Assembly: GCA_905183005.1 (NCBI GenBank) | Contig: CAJJDO010000103.1 | Coordinates: 156,976 to 220,975, forward strand | Direction of reading: 5' to 3' | Length of the DNA stretch: 64,000 nt | DNA from: Paramecium pentaurelia | Taxonomy: Eukaryota > Ciliophora > Oligohymenophorea > Peniculida > Parameciidae | Part shown: piece by piece, positions 47,801 to 60,048 of the stretch | How the letters are laid out: each line of letters starts with the position of its first letter | How positions within the stretch are numbered: the stretch's first letter is position 1 | Notes under the pieces: model-generated | Databases searched by the model: none | Seen by the model: the letters and a program-made list of their open reading frames with translations, nothing else | Told to the model about the DNA's origin: nothing | Made by a program: the position numbers and the translations under genes

Positions 47801-48380
47801 TGTCATTTCTTTGGATATCAAGGTAGATGTGCATTTCCAACAAGATTTGATGCAAAATTAGGAGAAGTCTATGGTTATTTAGCAGGTTTGAGTATCTAAA
47901 GAGGATTAACTGGTTATTGTGTTTCAGCTAGAGGAATTGCAGGCCCAATTGAAAGATGGCATTTTAATGTTATTCCTTTATTAGGAATGATATCTATAAA
48001 ATAAAAGAGTGCTTATGGAGAAGCATAACCTGTTATTGCTAGTTATGAAGTAGATTTAAAATAGGTAATTAGAATAATTTAATTTAATTTAGTCGCTCTT
48101 TAAATACTTTAGTCAGATTTCTAAAAATTGGTATTTGAAAGATCATTATGAGAATCCAGGTCCAATCTAATTTTATGGACCTATGGCTCGTAGACCTACT
48201 TTAACTGTAGAACTGAGTTATAAATGTTATGTGGATTAAATTGAAGAGATAGAGCGTTTAGTGGAAGTGATATCTGAATAATGTAGATTTGAAACCAGAG
48301 CTGATTTGCTTGATTTAGCTATTGCTTAATTAAAAGCTTTGGCTAGAACAATCGAAGTAGTCAAAGAGGCAAAACAGTGA
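44863..48380 (+). CDS. Fused double PPi-type phosphofructokinase, about 1,144 aa
   Basis: Phosphorylates fructose 6-phosphate in glycolysis. Introns 29, 26 and 28 nt. The first PFK domain (about 70-560) has GGDDSNTNA (about 172), the GGDD form of pyrophosphate-using enzymes, the catalytic PKTIDGDL (about 201), LMGRSASH and YEGRCAFPTKFD. The second domain (about 590-1090) keeps the fold (LMGRDPSH, YQGRCAFPTRFD) but has GASHTLTD in place of GGDD (about 728) and PCTVDNNI in place of TIDGD (about 757), so it cannot catalyse as usual. This resembles the catalytic beta and regulatory alpha subunits of PPi-PFK joined in one chain, as known in apicomplexans. The C-terminal tail is helical. Confidence 0.92.
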
Positions 48381-48403
48381 AATATATATATTAATTTAAC
48401 AAT

Positions 48404-50209
48404 ATGTCAGTTATTCGTGAGAGACATCCCCTCACTTCTCTTAATTAATTACAAAATCTATTTGGAAAGACTAAACCATAAGAGAACACTCATAGTGTAT
48501 GTCTAGAGAAGACTCGTTATACAAGTAAACCTAAATAAAAAACTGAAGATTCTAGAAGAGAAGTATCAAATTTTTAGAAAAGTTAATACACATTATAATC
48601 ATAAAAGCTATATACTAATCATTTAGATAACATCAAATCATCTAGAGCTTTTAATGTAAAAAGTTAAGATCTCTTACTCTCACCTGAAAGAATTGAATCA
48701 TCATAATAAGATAATAAAGTACTTGAAATTTAAAATGATAAAAAGAGAATCCTTAAACATTCTGTTGAACATTCAAATAATACAAATTATAAATTATAAA
48801 CTTAAGAAGAATAACCAAAAAAGATTGAATAGTCACAAACAATTTTATTAAAAAATCTTATATAAGCTAAATAATAAAGAGATACTACAGAAAAACTAAA
48901 GAATTCAAAAAGAGAAAAACATATTACATCAAATTAGAATGAAAATAATGGAACAAAATTATATAAAACCTAATCAAATACTCAAAGCTAAACTACAAAT
49001 GAATGTAAATTATCAGAAAACACTCAATAATGGTTTATTTAAAGATTTATTAAAGATTTTTATTATTTTCTTAGTAATACAGAAAATGTCAAAATTAATT
49101 GGAATTACTCAAAAATTTATGAAAATGATTTTTAGTAAATTCTTTAAGGATTAGGATTTGGAGAAAGTAAAGATTTATGGAATGATTTTACAAATGGATC
49201 CTATATACTTTCCAGAAATATGTTAATTGTCTTACTTGCAATCCTTAATGTACCAGTTTAATAAATACCACTTTATATAACAAAGGATGATGAATAAGTA
49301 TCTAAGGCATCTCATTATAAGAATGATGAAAATGGGAATTTAATACTATCCTCTTAAGATTGTATTGAGATACATAACAAATACTAATAACTATATTTGA
49401 ATACCAAATTAATACATGGAAATGGATAAAGACGAAATATTGAAAAATCTAAATCACCTCCATAAGTTATCAATTTATTAAGTAATAGATCTAGAGATAT
49501 GGCTATTAAGAAAAAGAATAATCTAAATATCAATGAATGGTTTGCTTAATAGGAATAGAAAAAAAAAGATAATATTGAGAAATTGAAAAGTTAACTTGAA
49601 TAATAAGAAGAAATAAATGAAATCAAAAAATAAACTATCAAACCTGTTGCAATTGATTTAACTTAATTAAGCAAACCAAATAAAAAACCATAAGATAAAT
49701 CAACTATTGATGTAGAATTTGAAAATCAATAATAATTTTGTACATTTTCACCTTAAATTAATCCAATGAAACAATTTCCAATCTCTACAGCTTCTACATA
49801 ATATGATATTGATTAATAAGCTAAAAGATTGAGAGAGGCTCGACTTAGATAGAAGACACTAGAAAAATTGAAATGTACTGGAAACACAACAAACAATGAA
49901 AGTAGAACATAAATAAAATTATAAACTGAATAATCAAAAAGTTAAGAACCAAAATGTAAAAAAATTAAAAGCAAACCAATATTTCTTAACTTTCCAATTT
50001 TATACATTGATGTAAAAATAGATGATGCAAAAACTGTAAGATTACCAGTATTTAATGGAGACAATTCAGAAAATTTAGCTACCAAATTTGCAATAGATCA
50101 TAGTAAAAATATATATTTATTATATTAAGATTTAGATAATTCTTTAGAAGAAAGACTAAAAGATTTATTAGAAGAGTAAATAACTTCTGTATAAGGTTAA
50201 TAGTTATGA
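48404..50209 (+). CDS. Unknown protein, 601 aa, single exon
   Basis: 602 codons without an intron, rare here for this length. The first 430 residues are polar and Gln/Asn/Lys-rich with a helical part (about 200-280; INWNYSKIYENDFQQ, SYILSRNMLIVLLAILNVP). About 330-420 is a charged coiled coil. The last 85 residues look like a small beta-grasp-type domain (IFLNFPILYIDVKIDDAKTV, RLPVFNGDNSENLATKFAID, then LEERLKDLLEEQI), a pattern I associate with C-terminal domains of protist cytoskeletal proteins. No name can be given. Confidence 0.7.
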
Positions 50210-50273
50210 ATTTACTTATAATTTATTAATAATTAGATTGATAAGTATAAATTGATTTATTTATACAATTATC

Positions 50274-51243
50274 TCATTTTTAATTTCCACTATCCGATTT
50301 ATCTGATTGTTGTGATTGATCTCTTTTATGATTCTTAGATTTCTTATCCTTTTTCTCTTTTTTATCTTTATCTTTATTTTTTTTACTTTTTTTCTCTTTT
50401 TTTTCTTTTTTTATTTTTCTTTCTTTTCCCTTCTCTTCTGAATTCTTTTTCTCAAATTTCTTATTTTACTTTTTCTATAATCTTAATAATCTCTCCTCAT
50501 TTGTTTCTTATTTTTCTGGTTCTTGAATTTCTTTATACTTTTGCATCTTATTATTGAAATATTAAAGAGCTTCAATTTTTTCTAATAGTTCTTTCTTCTC
50601 ATCTTAAACCATTAACATTTTATCCCACTTTAAAATATTATAATTATAATACCCTTTCATCCTCATCAATAATGGTCTGCATATTTTTTATCTATTACAT
50701 ATTCTCAAATATTTTTTCATTCCTTTTCTGAATCTCTTATGATTAAGCTTCTATTTATGCTTTTAATACTAATTCTTCTTAAGTCAACTCTCTAAAAATT
50801 CCCCAACCTTTACCATCAGGACCAGATGGTTTATAGAGCTTGTTAAATATTTCTGGATCATCAGGGGAGATATCAAGATACTCCTTAGGGGGTTTGAACT
50901 CTCTTACATGATCTACTCTTAATAATCTTCCACCTTATTGATAATTCGTATAAATACATATTTCTGCATGATTGAAGTTATCTACAGCCAAGATTGTTGA
51001 TCTTTAATCTTCATATGCCAAGAAACAAAACCCTTTCGATTTACCAGTAATTTTATCTCTAACTAAATGTACATCAACTATTTCTCCATATTATGAAAAG
51101 ACGATAGCTATATCACCTTCATTCATAGCATAATTAAGATTGGCAACAAATATGTAACTACTCTTATTGTATTCATCATGCCATGTTGTTGTTTGCATAT
51201 TTTCTAATGCAACATCATTTAATTTCTTAATAGTCTTACTCAT
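50274..51243 (-). CDS. RBMX2/Ist3-type spliceosomal RRM protein, about 306 aa
   Basis: Introns 24 and 25 nt. The N-terminus MSKTIKKLNDVALEN is followed by WHDEYNKSSYIFVANLNYAM, the characteristic lead-in and RNP2 of RBMX2/Ist3. RNP1 is KSKGFCFLAY, and CGRLLRVDHVREFKPPKEY (formed across the first intron) matches the family's conserved exit strand. Downstream is a helical linker and a long lysine-rich tail (about 240-300). In yeast Ist3 joins the RES complex of the activated spliceosome and aids splicing and pre-mRNA retention, apt for a genome dense in mini-introns. The start is 18 bp from the next plus-strand start. Confidence 0.9.
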
Positions 51244-51261
51244 AAAATAATTAATGAACAA

Positions 51262-52395
51262 ATGCTAACAAATAGGATTCATATATTGTGTATCAGGAAA
51301 ATGCAACCATTTTGGATTATGTTTGGAGTAAGTTGCCCTTTCAACAGCCTCTATTTAGGAACGGCATGCTCTTTGTTGTTGATGACATTATGTATATACC
51401 AAATTACAGTGAGAGTAATCGAATAGAGAAGATTTTACAAAAGAAAGCAAATTTTGTTTTTGATAATTTTACTAGCTGATACTTGTAATGATATTTTTAG
51501 GATAGCAAAAATAAATAGTTTTTTTCATCTTTACGATGGATAGAAATCTAGCATTTGCTTATTTTTTGTATTTTTACTTTGATTAATCTTTTTTGATTTT
51601 TCTGGTTTACTTCTTTACGAAAAAGGCAACCGATCTTAATGTTTATAATAAAAGCAATACAAAATTAGTGAGAGGATGCACATATGGATTATTTGCTTTT
51701 TTTTCCATATTATTATTGATAGATATAATCGTCTATTATTTGAGATAGGGTTATGGAAATTGTAGTTGTATATAAAAAATATCTTAAGCCTTAGACATTA
51801 CACTTTTTGTGATCAGAGTGGTGGAATTATTTGCAAGCATTATATTCATCATAGGAGCTTATTTTCTAAATAAAAAAATGAATGCTTTGATTACAGAATA
51901 AATAATTTTCACAAACAGGATGACAGGAGTAGAAAAGACTTAGTTCATAAAGATTAGAAATATAAAATTGAAATTTTGGTAATATAACAATTGTTATAAA
52001 ATAAAAGGACTTTAGTTTGTGTTACAGCAATTGGATAAGTAATTTAATGGAGTGCAGATTTAAGCTATTTCATATATTCTCAATCAAATCAAACTTTAAA
52101 CTAAACTTAATAATAATGTTATTTTCCTGCATATGTAAGATATTAGAAATTTTTATATAGAATATTGTGTTGACACCTTAGGTTGATTTATTAATTTGTC
52201 TCTTTGGATATTTTTTGCCATTGTTTTGTGCTGTTTATTTGTTTTGGTTCAAAAAGAAATAAGTGTAATATGTGGTAAGAATCTCATCCCCCTTATATAG
52301 AGGAATCATTAGAAGTGGAAAGTTTACCAGAACGATACTATCATAAATTATTAAACTAATCAAATAGTTCATTCTCTTCTTCAAAATAAAATTGA
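51262..52395 (+). CDS. Multi-pass membrane protein (splicing unresolved)
   Basis: Several hydrophobic helices are clear: YLGTACSLLLMTLCIYQI, QILFLIILLADTC, FAYFLYFYFDQSFLIFLVYF, GLFAFFSILLLIDIIVYYL, VVELFASIIFIIGAYFL, and a last one near 52180-52240. The arrangement suggests about six to seven helices and resembles the TOM1/THH1-like or receptor-like 7TM families only loosely. A 34-nt intron near 51517 links the first two helices to the rest. An in-frame TGA near 52182 requires a further intron I could not fix. A 26-nt intron (GTAAGAAT...TATATAG, about 52276) precedes the acidic tail ending at TGA 52393. Start and exact exons are uncertain. Confidence 0.5.
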
Positions 52396-52526
52396 AAAAA
52401 AAACAATACAAATTATAAACAATTATTCTGCAACATTATTTAATTAATAAGTATCTTCAATTAATTAAATATATATATGTTCATGATGAAAGAAGATATG
52501 ATTTTCATTAATTATATTAAATAACC

Positions 52527-53023
52527 ATGTCTTGGGATGCTTATGTGACAAATTTGACAGCCAATGGAGTTCTTGAATATGCTGCCATTATTGGATTAGA
52601 TGGAAACATTTGGGCAAGCAATTTAGGTGTTGCTGCCCTTCCTTCATATCAAGCTGATGTACCAGATGAGAAGAATCCAGATGTTACAACCAAGGTTGCT
52701 TATGATGAGAAGGCTGCTTTTGTTCATGCTCTTACTCACAATGGAGAATCAGGTAATAAAGCTGGAGTTAGAATCAACAATCAAAAATATTATTCAGTAT
52801 AATTCGATGGTGAATCTAAGACATGGTATTTGAAGAAGGTATTTTACAAAATGATAATAAATAGAACAAAGGAGGAGCATGCGTTGCTTGGGCTAACACA
52901 GTCGCTGTATTTGCTTCATTCTCCCAAACCATTAATGCAGAAAATGGAGCACCTTAGAATGCTAGTGATTGCAACAAACGTGTCATTGACATGGCAAAAT
53001 ACCTTGCTGATGCTGGATATTGA
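52527..53023 (+). CDS. Profilin, 156 aa
   Basis: Starts MSWDAYVTNLTANGVLEYAA, the profilin N-terminal helix with the conserved Trp-Asp and Tyr of the poly-proline site. Then IIGLDGNIWASNLG, VRINNQKYYSVQFDG and, across a 26-nt intron, WYLKKNKGGACVAWANTV. The C-terminal helix is KRVIDMAKYLADAGY. Length and motifs match ciliate profilins. It binds actin monomers and controls filament assembly in the cytosol. It uses more GC-rich codons than its neighbours, consistent with high expression. Confidence 0.95.
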
Positions 53024-53158
53024 GTTGTTATGTTCAAATAAAACATAAATAAATATACATCATATATCTCCTTCGACCCCCTCTCTTTCTTCATATTTTA
53101 CAAAGTTAATAAGGTATTGTTCTAGAATTTATACCATAAACGTGTTTTAATAATTAAA

Positions 53159-54671
53159 ATGAAAACTTTTCTCCTTCTCCTCTGTGTCCTCCTTCAAACA
53201 CTATGCTAAGATTATTATTAATTACTTGGAGTACAGCGTGGTGCATCAGATGATTAAATCAAAAAGGCATTCAAAAAACTATCACTAAAATATCATCCTG
53301 ATAAGGCCAAAGGAAATAAAGAGGAAGTATATCTAATCTTGTTATATTAGTCTGAAAAATAATTCTAAAAGATTGTCAATGCATATGAAATACTTAAAGA
53401 CCCAGAATAGAGAAAAATATATGACAAATATGGAGAAGAAGGATTAAAAGAGCATACTTAAAGATAATAATAATGTATTTATTGATAAATAAAGAGAAAG
53501 AATAGGGACATTTTAATTATAATGATGTTTTCTCTAGATTTTTTGGAGGAGGATTCTAATAATAAAAACCAAACCTTGAATAATCATTATTTTCAAAAAG
53601 TGATGTTTATGAAATTGATATGACAACTATAAATAGATTTTTTAGAAGAGATCATGTTTGGATGATTTATTTCTATAAAAATGATGATTATGGAAGGTAA
53701 CATAAAAATACTTGGAATGAATTATCATCAAAATATTATGGTATTTTCTAAGTAGCTGCTCTAAATTGTGCTGCTGAAAATGAAATTTGTGATGATGAAT
53801 TCTAAGTCTATGAATTTCCTAAAGTATATGCTTATCCTGCAAATATAAGATAAGAACCAGTTGAATATAAATTAAAAATGGAAATAGATCAACTAGCAAA
53901 ATTTGCTATCTAGTTTATGGAAAGTTTTGTAAGCATAGTTACTAATGATAATTATGAAAAATTTATTCAACAAGATGAATAACATATAGTCTTATTATTC
54001 ACTAATAAGACTTCAACACCTCCTCTACTTAAAGTATTATCTAAAGAATTAAAAGGAAAACTAGTTTTTGGACAAGTAAGAAATTCAGATAAAAAATTGG
54101 TTGAGTAATTTTAAATTAAGAATTTTCCAACTCTTATGGTAGTAACTGAACCAGAATAATATAGAGGAGTCATATATGAATAAAATGATTTTAAAAAAGA
54201 ATAAATTATGAAATTCTTAAGAGAATATGCATATATAAGCAAAAAAGTTAAAAAAACTCATTAAGGTCCTAGAGAATTGTCAAATTTATTAATAAAAAAT
54301 GGGGCTTGTACAACAAAAGACACTAAAATGTGTTTCATTATTATAACTGATGATAAAGATTATTTAGATATATTAACACCATTGTCTTATCATTATATGA
54401 AAGACAAAATCGATTTTTATTATATTAATAAAAAGTAAATATTTAATCATATATTTTTAGTAATTTAATTTATTCAGAAGTTTTTGATGATGTTAGTAAT
54501 TTCCCAACAGCTGTAATGATCAAACCTAAAAAGGAAAGATATGCTAAACTTTAAGGGGAATTGACACTTTCAAATATTTAAGATTTTCTTGATTCGATAA
54601 TTAGTGGAAATGTATAATTCAAATCAATGAAAGATAGTCTTGATCTTAATATTTTTAAAGAAGATTTGTGA
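53159..54671 (+). CDS. ER-type DnaJ protein with thioredoxin-like domains, about 480 aa
   Basis: The signal peptide MKTFLLLLCVLLQTLC is followed at once by a J-domain (YYQLLGVQRGASDDQIKKAF, YHPDKAKG with the HPD motif, YEILKDPEQRKIYDKYGEEG). Introns 24, 20 and 26 nt; the 20-nt one lies in the Gly-Phe segment (FSRFFGGGF). From about residue 150 two thioredoxin-like regions appear (DHVWMIYFYKNDDYGR, VAALNCAAENEICDDEF; then IVLLFTNKTSTPPLLKVLS), without a CxxC active site. The layout resembles ER DNAJC10/DNAJC16-like proteins. It probably recruits Hsp70 (BiP) to clients in the ER lumen. No KDEL-type end is present. Confidence 0.85.
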
Positions 54672-55158
54672 TTTTAATGTTAATATAAATATTTTATTAT
54701 AATAAAAAATATAAATTTATTGATTGTTAATATATAAATATTATAAAAAAGGTTGTTAAGAAATTTAGTAAGTAAATAAATATTTTTATTCATTTTATTC
54801 TTAGTACATGATTAAATAAAGTTCTTTCTAATCAAAAGGTTCAAATGTTTTAACAATATTTTAAAATAAATTAGGATTGATAAAATTAATATGAAATATA
54901 ATTAATATATATATATTACTGATTTAATACATTACTTCATTTCTTCAAAGATCTAATCTATACATTATGTTGATTCCATTCTTTTTAATAGACTCCAATA
55001 TATTTATTAAAGTTTTGAAGTCATCTTAAAATTTGATTGAGATCTGTGATTTCAAACAATCTCCAATTCAAACTTTTGTTTTAGTTATTACCATAAATTG
55101 TGTGGAAATAGGTAGATATAATGGATTTTAATGAATGAATGATATATTTTTATATTAA
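54672..55158. other. AT-rich convergent intergenic region
   Basis: 487 bp between two convergent stops, longer than usual here. TA-rich near 54895-54915. No open frame or RNA gene signature was recognised. Confidence 0.5.
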
Positions 55159-55550
55159 TCATTTGACTTCAACGATATCTGCTCTTGTGGTCTCTGCTAC
55201 AGCAGCAGCTTCAGCAATTACTTCTGCTGGAACTCCCATTTCTTTCAAAGTGTCACCAAGATGCTTAACAATTGTGTTGAAGGCAGCTGTTGTAATTCCA
55301 AGGCCAGCATGACCAGCTTTCATGTCCTAATTATATAAAATAATATAATTACTCTTCCTTTATAGTTATTGGGTCCTCCAAAAGCCATAGTAAGGAACTT
55401 TTATTACATCTCTGTCTATTTCTTCATGTCTGTGTTTTTGAAATAATGACTGACAGATGGATCAGAGAGTACTTTTTAATAAAACTTGACAACAGCTGCG
55501 TCAATATTAGCTTAGCCTCCTAATTTATCGAAGATGGTCTTATTTTACAT
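55159..55550 (-). CDS. Truncated haemoglobin, 121 aa
   Basis: Starts MQNKTIFDKLGGQANIDAAV, the typical truncated-globin opening. It has the B10 Tyr (VVKFYQKVL), the Gly-Gly (FGGPNNYKGR), and after a 26-nt intron KAGHAGLGI with the proximal His that binds haem. The end is AETTRADIVEVK. Length matches the group I truncated globins known from Paramecium and Tetrahymena. It binds oxygen or nitric oxide in the cytosol. The codon use is biased to C-ending codons compared with neighbours, suggesting strong expression. Confidence 0.93.
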
Positions 55551-55663
55551 TGCCAAATTTAATTAATGATTTGAAATACAAAATATGATTTCGTTTAAAA
55601 ATGGGAAAAAAAAGATATTTTTAGATAACTAAAATTATTTTATTGAATTAATTAATTTATTAA

Positions 55664-57258
55664 TCACTATTAATCATAATATTTAAAATCTTCTATCTAA
55701 GTTGTATTAGACTTACGAAATAATCCACTAGTTACTTTGAGTTAGTTTGTATCAAACTATTATTCTTGCATAGGTTTAATAGAACAAAATTAGCTTTTTC
55801 TAATAGTGGATTTAATTTTAACATCATAATAATCTTCCCCATCACTAGATCCTGTATAACAATCTTTTTTCAATAGAAATGTTCTTTATCTTTATCTATT
55901 TGAGTTTCTGGATGCAAGATGACTTATATTTTTATTAATAGTCAAATGTCTTAATGTCTTTCTGATTACATTTCCTCTAAACCAAGGATGTCCTAGAGCA
56001 TTATCTGGATATGGTCTTTCTTATGGATCTTTTCTTAATAATTATTAAATTAAATGTTTGGCTTCAGCAGAAACTTCTGAAAAGATTTCTTCAGGGAAAT
56101 CATATTTGGCTTGTTTAATATTTTCTACAAGGTCATTCAAACTAAGATAATAATGATTAGGATTACTAATCTGCATTAAATGGTAATTATCCAGAAAGCA
56201 TTGAATAAAGAATACAACCTGCACTCCACATATCAACCATTTAACTTTCAAAATATCATTAAAGTATTTATTACTTATAACCCTCTCCTGTAAATATTTC
56301 TGGTGCAGAAAATGCCACAGTGCCAGTATATGTCCACATTTCTATTTTTTCAGTATCTTTCAAGTCTCCAAATAATTTATATGAATCACTAAATTTACTA
56401 ACATTGAAATCTGTAACTTTAATTTATTTTCTATCTAGAAGAAGATCATTTTAAATGATTTACCTTAAAGACATAAGATATTGTTTGGTTTTAAATCTCT
56501 ATGACAAATGCCATGACGATGCATATATTCAATGGCACTTAGTAATTATTTGAATAATTCTTTTGCATCATCTTCACTATAATGTCCAGCATCATTTATA
56601 ACTTCAAACATCTCTTTGCCATGTATCAACTCCATAATTACAAATGCTTAACTTTCAGATTAAAATCCAGTATCAAAATCTAAGTACATTTTGTAGGCTT
56701 TAACTATATTATCATGTGATAATTGAATTAATCTCTTAAATTCTATAATCATCTTAAAAGGTATTATTATTGTCTTTTTACATTGCGTACAATTTCATCA
56801 TCTTAAGTAGCAACTATCTTAACAGCAAATTCTAACCCTGTATTTTTTTAGACTATTCGTTTCACTAATCCTAAACATCCTTCTCCTAATCTCTCATGAA
56901 TTTCATAATCTTCAAAAAACTCTTTTGTATTTGGAATAATATTTTCAACATCAATTAAGGTAATTTCTAAATCTAATTTCTTACCTAATTCAATTAACTG
57001 TTCTTCTCTCATTTATAATGGCTATATTGGCTTATTAATTATTGCATTCAATTAGCCTAAAATACATATTAGTTAAATTTTACATTTTAACTGTTGTTTG
57101 ATTCGATTTCTATTGCTCTAAATTTAAGTTTATTATTCTTCCTCTTGAGTTTTTTTGAATGTAAACCGTCCACTATATTTTCTATCTAACATAGAAGATC
57201 TTTGTGAAATTCTAAGTGAGTCTTATGGACTTCTTTCTAAAACCCTATCATCTTGCAT
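55664..57258 (-). CDS. CaMK-like Ser/Thr protein kinase with DFN motif, about 484 aa
   Basis: Introns 27, 29, 29, 30 and 25 nt. The N-terminal 120 residues are basic and Ser-rich, and the frame is open back to MQDDRVLERSPQDS. The kinase domain (about 125-390) has LGEGCLGLV, the ATP lysine in FAVKIV, catalytic loop HRDLKPNN, APE as SAPEIF, and VDMWSAGCILYSMLSGQLPF. The magnesium-binding motif reads TDFNVSK, so Asn replaces the Gly of DFG, a change tolerated in several active kinases. The activation segment is long and acidic (GDLKDTEKIEMWTYTGT). The C-terminal 100 residues lack EF hands, so it is not a standard CDPK. Substrate unknown. Confidence 0.88.
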
Positions 57259-57563
57259 TTGAGTTTATATTAATTTATAGTATTGATTAAATTGCTAATA
57301 CAATAAATTTCTGATGAATAGACAAATTATATTAATTTATTCTTTTTTGTAGATATATATGTACTAATAATATTTGTTAGATATTTAATTTTAAGATTTA
57401 AAGTATGTGAGTGATGGTTTAAATTAAAAATAGATTCTATTAAAATATTAATGGATTATATATATAATGGTTTTTTTAGAATTCATTTATGATAATGTAC
57501 TATTTATTCAAAATTAGATATAACATTGAGAATATGATAAATAATTTGAATATAAATATAATT
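57259..57563. other. Divergent intergenic region
   Basis: 305 bp of AT-rich sequence between the kinase start and the importin-like start. It includes short ATG-led frames but none convincing. It presumably holds two promoters. Confidence 0.5.
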
Positions 57564-59034
57564 ATGAAAAGTGAACAATAATCATTATTATTGACAAAAA
57601 GAGAGGAATTTCGATTTTCGATTAGAAAGGAGAGATTAGAAGATTTATTCAATTAAAATCGAAAGAAATGTAATTTGAACAATGAAGTGGATCCTATAAT
57701 AGAGATTCCAAGTTTTTCAGAATCATAAGAACTTCACAAATATCTAATAGATGGAGAGTTTAGTTAATAGAAATTATTGAAGGCTGCAAATGACAAATAA
57801 TTATTAAATAAGTTATTTTTAAGTGCATAGTAATCAGATTATTATTCAATCACAATTTTGAGTAATATTTGTACACAATAAAATCTTGGAGAGTGTGAAG
57901 TGCTTTTTCTGAATTAATTAAAATTGGCAAAATAAAGAATGGATATAAGAATGATTGATAATGTAATAATACAATAAAAATTATTTAGTTATTTGATGCT
58001 CTTAATAGTATTTGTACACAAGAATTAACAAGAAAATAATTAGAATACTTATTAAATAATAATCTAATTGCATTAGTAAATCAAATACTAAAAGAAAATT
58101 AACATGAAATATATACTGATGATGAATTTAGAATGATAAAAAGTGGTACTGAATTATTCTGTAGATTCTTTAATAAATTTAGAATCTTTACAGAAGATGA
58201 ATTAAATTAAGTAATATTAAAATACAATTAAGAAGTATTTAATAATATATATATATATAGATTCGATATACATTTTATTTAATGAAATAATTACTTCCAC
58301 TATAATTATAATATCCAAAAATAACATTTATGTTTGTTAAAAATCTCATTTAAATTATTTCATTAGATCCAGATATAGCTAATGATTTAGATAATTAAAC
58401 ACTTTAGATTTGTGTATAACTCTTAGAATTAAGTGATAATTAGATATTAATATCTATAATTTTAAGATTTATGATTGGTATAAGTGCTTTTAAAGATGAA
58501 AAATTTGTATAAAGAATATTCTTTTTAAAAGGTCATAATATTGTTAAATAATATATTAATCATGAAAGTTTAATTATAAGATAAGCTTCTATAAAATTAT
58601 TAGCTAATTTTACTAATGTAGATTCTGAAAATCTATAAAAAGAAATAGTTTCAGATCTTCCTTTCATTGCAGAAGTTGTTTAAAACTTTTAGAATTCTGA
58701 TAAAACAGATCAAAATTATTTAAGACTTATTTATGGTATTACATATAATTGTATGACTTATACATCTACAGAATTAATTCAAGATTTAAGAGTATTTTAA
58801 ATAGTTAGAATAAAATTTCTATTAGAAGATTAAGAAGAAACAGAAAATATTATTATATATTTAAAAGTACTCTATACTTTAATTTACTATTACTAAGCTT
58901 ATTGTATAGATGATACTGAATTAGAATAAAAATTAGAAGTTTTATTAGATCATAAAAATAATGATATAATTAAACTTGCTGATGAAACATTGAATTTGAT
59001 TGACTAAAAAAAAGACTAATGTATGAATGAATGA
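57564..59034 (+). CDS. Importin-alpha-like armadillo protein, about 472 aa
   Basis: Starts MKSEQQSLLLTKREEFRFSI; residues 10-35 (KREEFRFSIRKERLEDLFNQ, then NRKK) resemble an importin-beta-binding segment. The rest is all-helical with ARM-like repeats (YYSITILSNICTQQ, LFDALNSICTQELTRK, IISLDPDIANDLDNQTL, ASIKLLANFTNVDSENLQ). Introns of 26 nt each near 57961 and 58235. Classical importin-alpha carries cargo with a nuclear localisation signal, but the conserved WxxxN arrays of its binding groove are not obvious here, so it is a divergent member or another ARM protein. Confidence 0.6.
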
Positions 59035-59071
59035 TTTTTTAAAACTATGATGATACACAATAATAATAATA

Positions 59072-60048
59072 TCATTATTTTCTCTTTTTACACATCAATC
59101 TTTACCAAAAATGTTTCATATAAACACAAAACAATTAATATTTTTATTCAAATGGAGTTTAAATAGTGGATTTCCAGAAAGATTCATCCAACTTCATCAT
59201 TTTTGATTGAATCTTTTCTCTTATAAAGAATTCTTCCAATTTATCTTTTTGTTTAATTCTTAATATACACTCTTCCAATTATTTATATTAATCTGAATAT
59301 GTTACAGGTTTTATGGTACTTAATAAAATAACTGTATTTGATCTTTTATATACTTATTGGATCTACTTATAACTTTATTTATTGTACTCTCTCTGAAATC
59401 TATTATCGTAATCTAACTTATTTATCCATTGGAATCTAATCCATTTTACAACCAACAAAAATAAAAGGAATTTATAAAATCTCATCCATTGGAATTCCTT
59501 TATAACTATTATAATTTAATAAACAATCCTATTCATCTTATATAGCAATGCTACTCTATCTTGAAAATTCACTATTATCTGTTTCCAATACTTCTTCATT
59601 TTCTTCATGAATTACACTCTTTATTGTTAATCGTTGAATCCATTTTCGAAGATTATCTAAAGTCTTCAAATTAGTCACATCAAAACAGAATATTATACCA
59701 TTCAATTTTAATCTTGATATATAAACATCTAAATATTATCTTTAAGCCTTATCTCCAGAAAGATCTAAAATTTACAATAAAAATTATTGTTTTTATGTAA
59801 AATCATTTCTTAAAGCCATCCTTATATCACATCCTTATGTTTTATATGGCTGTTTACATACCTTACCTTACATCTTATCAGGATATTTTCTATAAGTCAA
59901 AATGTTAACTAATGAAGATTTCCCTGTCTGACCATCTCCAACAACCAAAATCTATTTGAATATAATATTATATGCATACTTACAATTTAGAAAGACTTTA
60001 ATAATTTTTATTATCTCGATATCTAAAGTCTTGAGATTCAATATTCAT
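59072..60048 (-). CDS. RABL3-like small GTPase, about 305 aa
   Basis: Starts MNIESQDFRYRDNKNYQS; a 28-nt intron joins it to ILVVGDGQTGKSSLVNILTY, the P-loop (GDGQTGKS). PYKTQGCDIRM resembles the Thr-x-Gly-Cys switch I region of RABL3, and LDLSGD stands at the switch II DxxG. NGIIFCFDVTNLKTLDNLRKW is the strand and helix found in RABL3/Rab proteins. IPFIFVGCKMDQIP is a modified NKxD (CKMD). A 31-nt intron lies near 59365. The C-terminus (about 240-305) is helical and has no prenylation cysteines. Membrane traffic or cilia roles are possible. Confidence 0.75.

Noticed and set aside
50330..50470. T-rich low-complexity block near 50330-50470 as a regulatory or repeat element
   Set aside because: It is the complement of the lysine-rich tail of the RBMX2-type protein and is coding.
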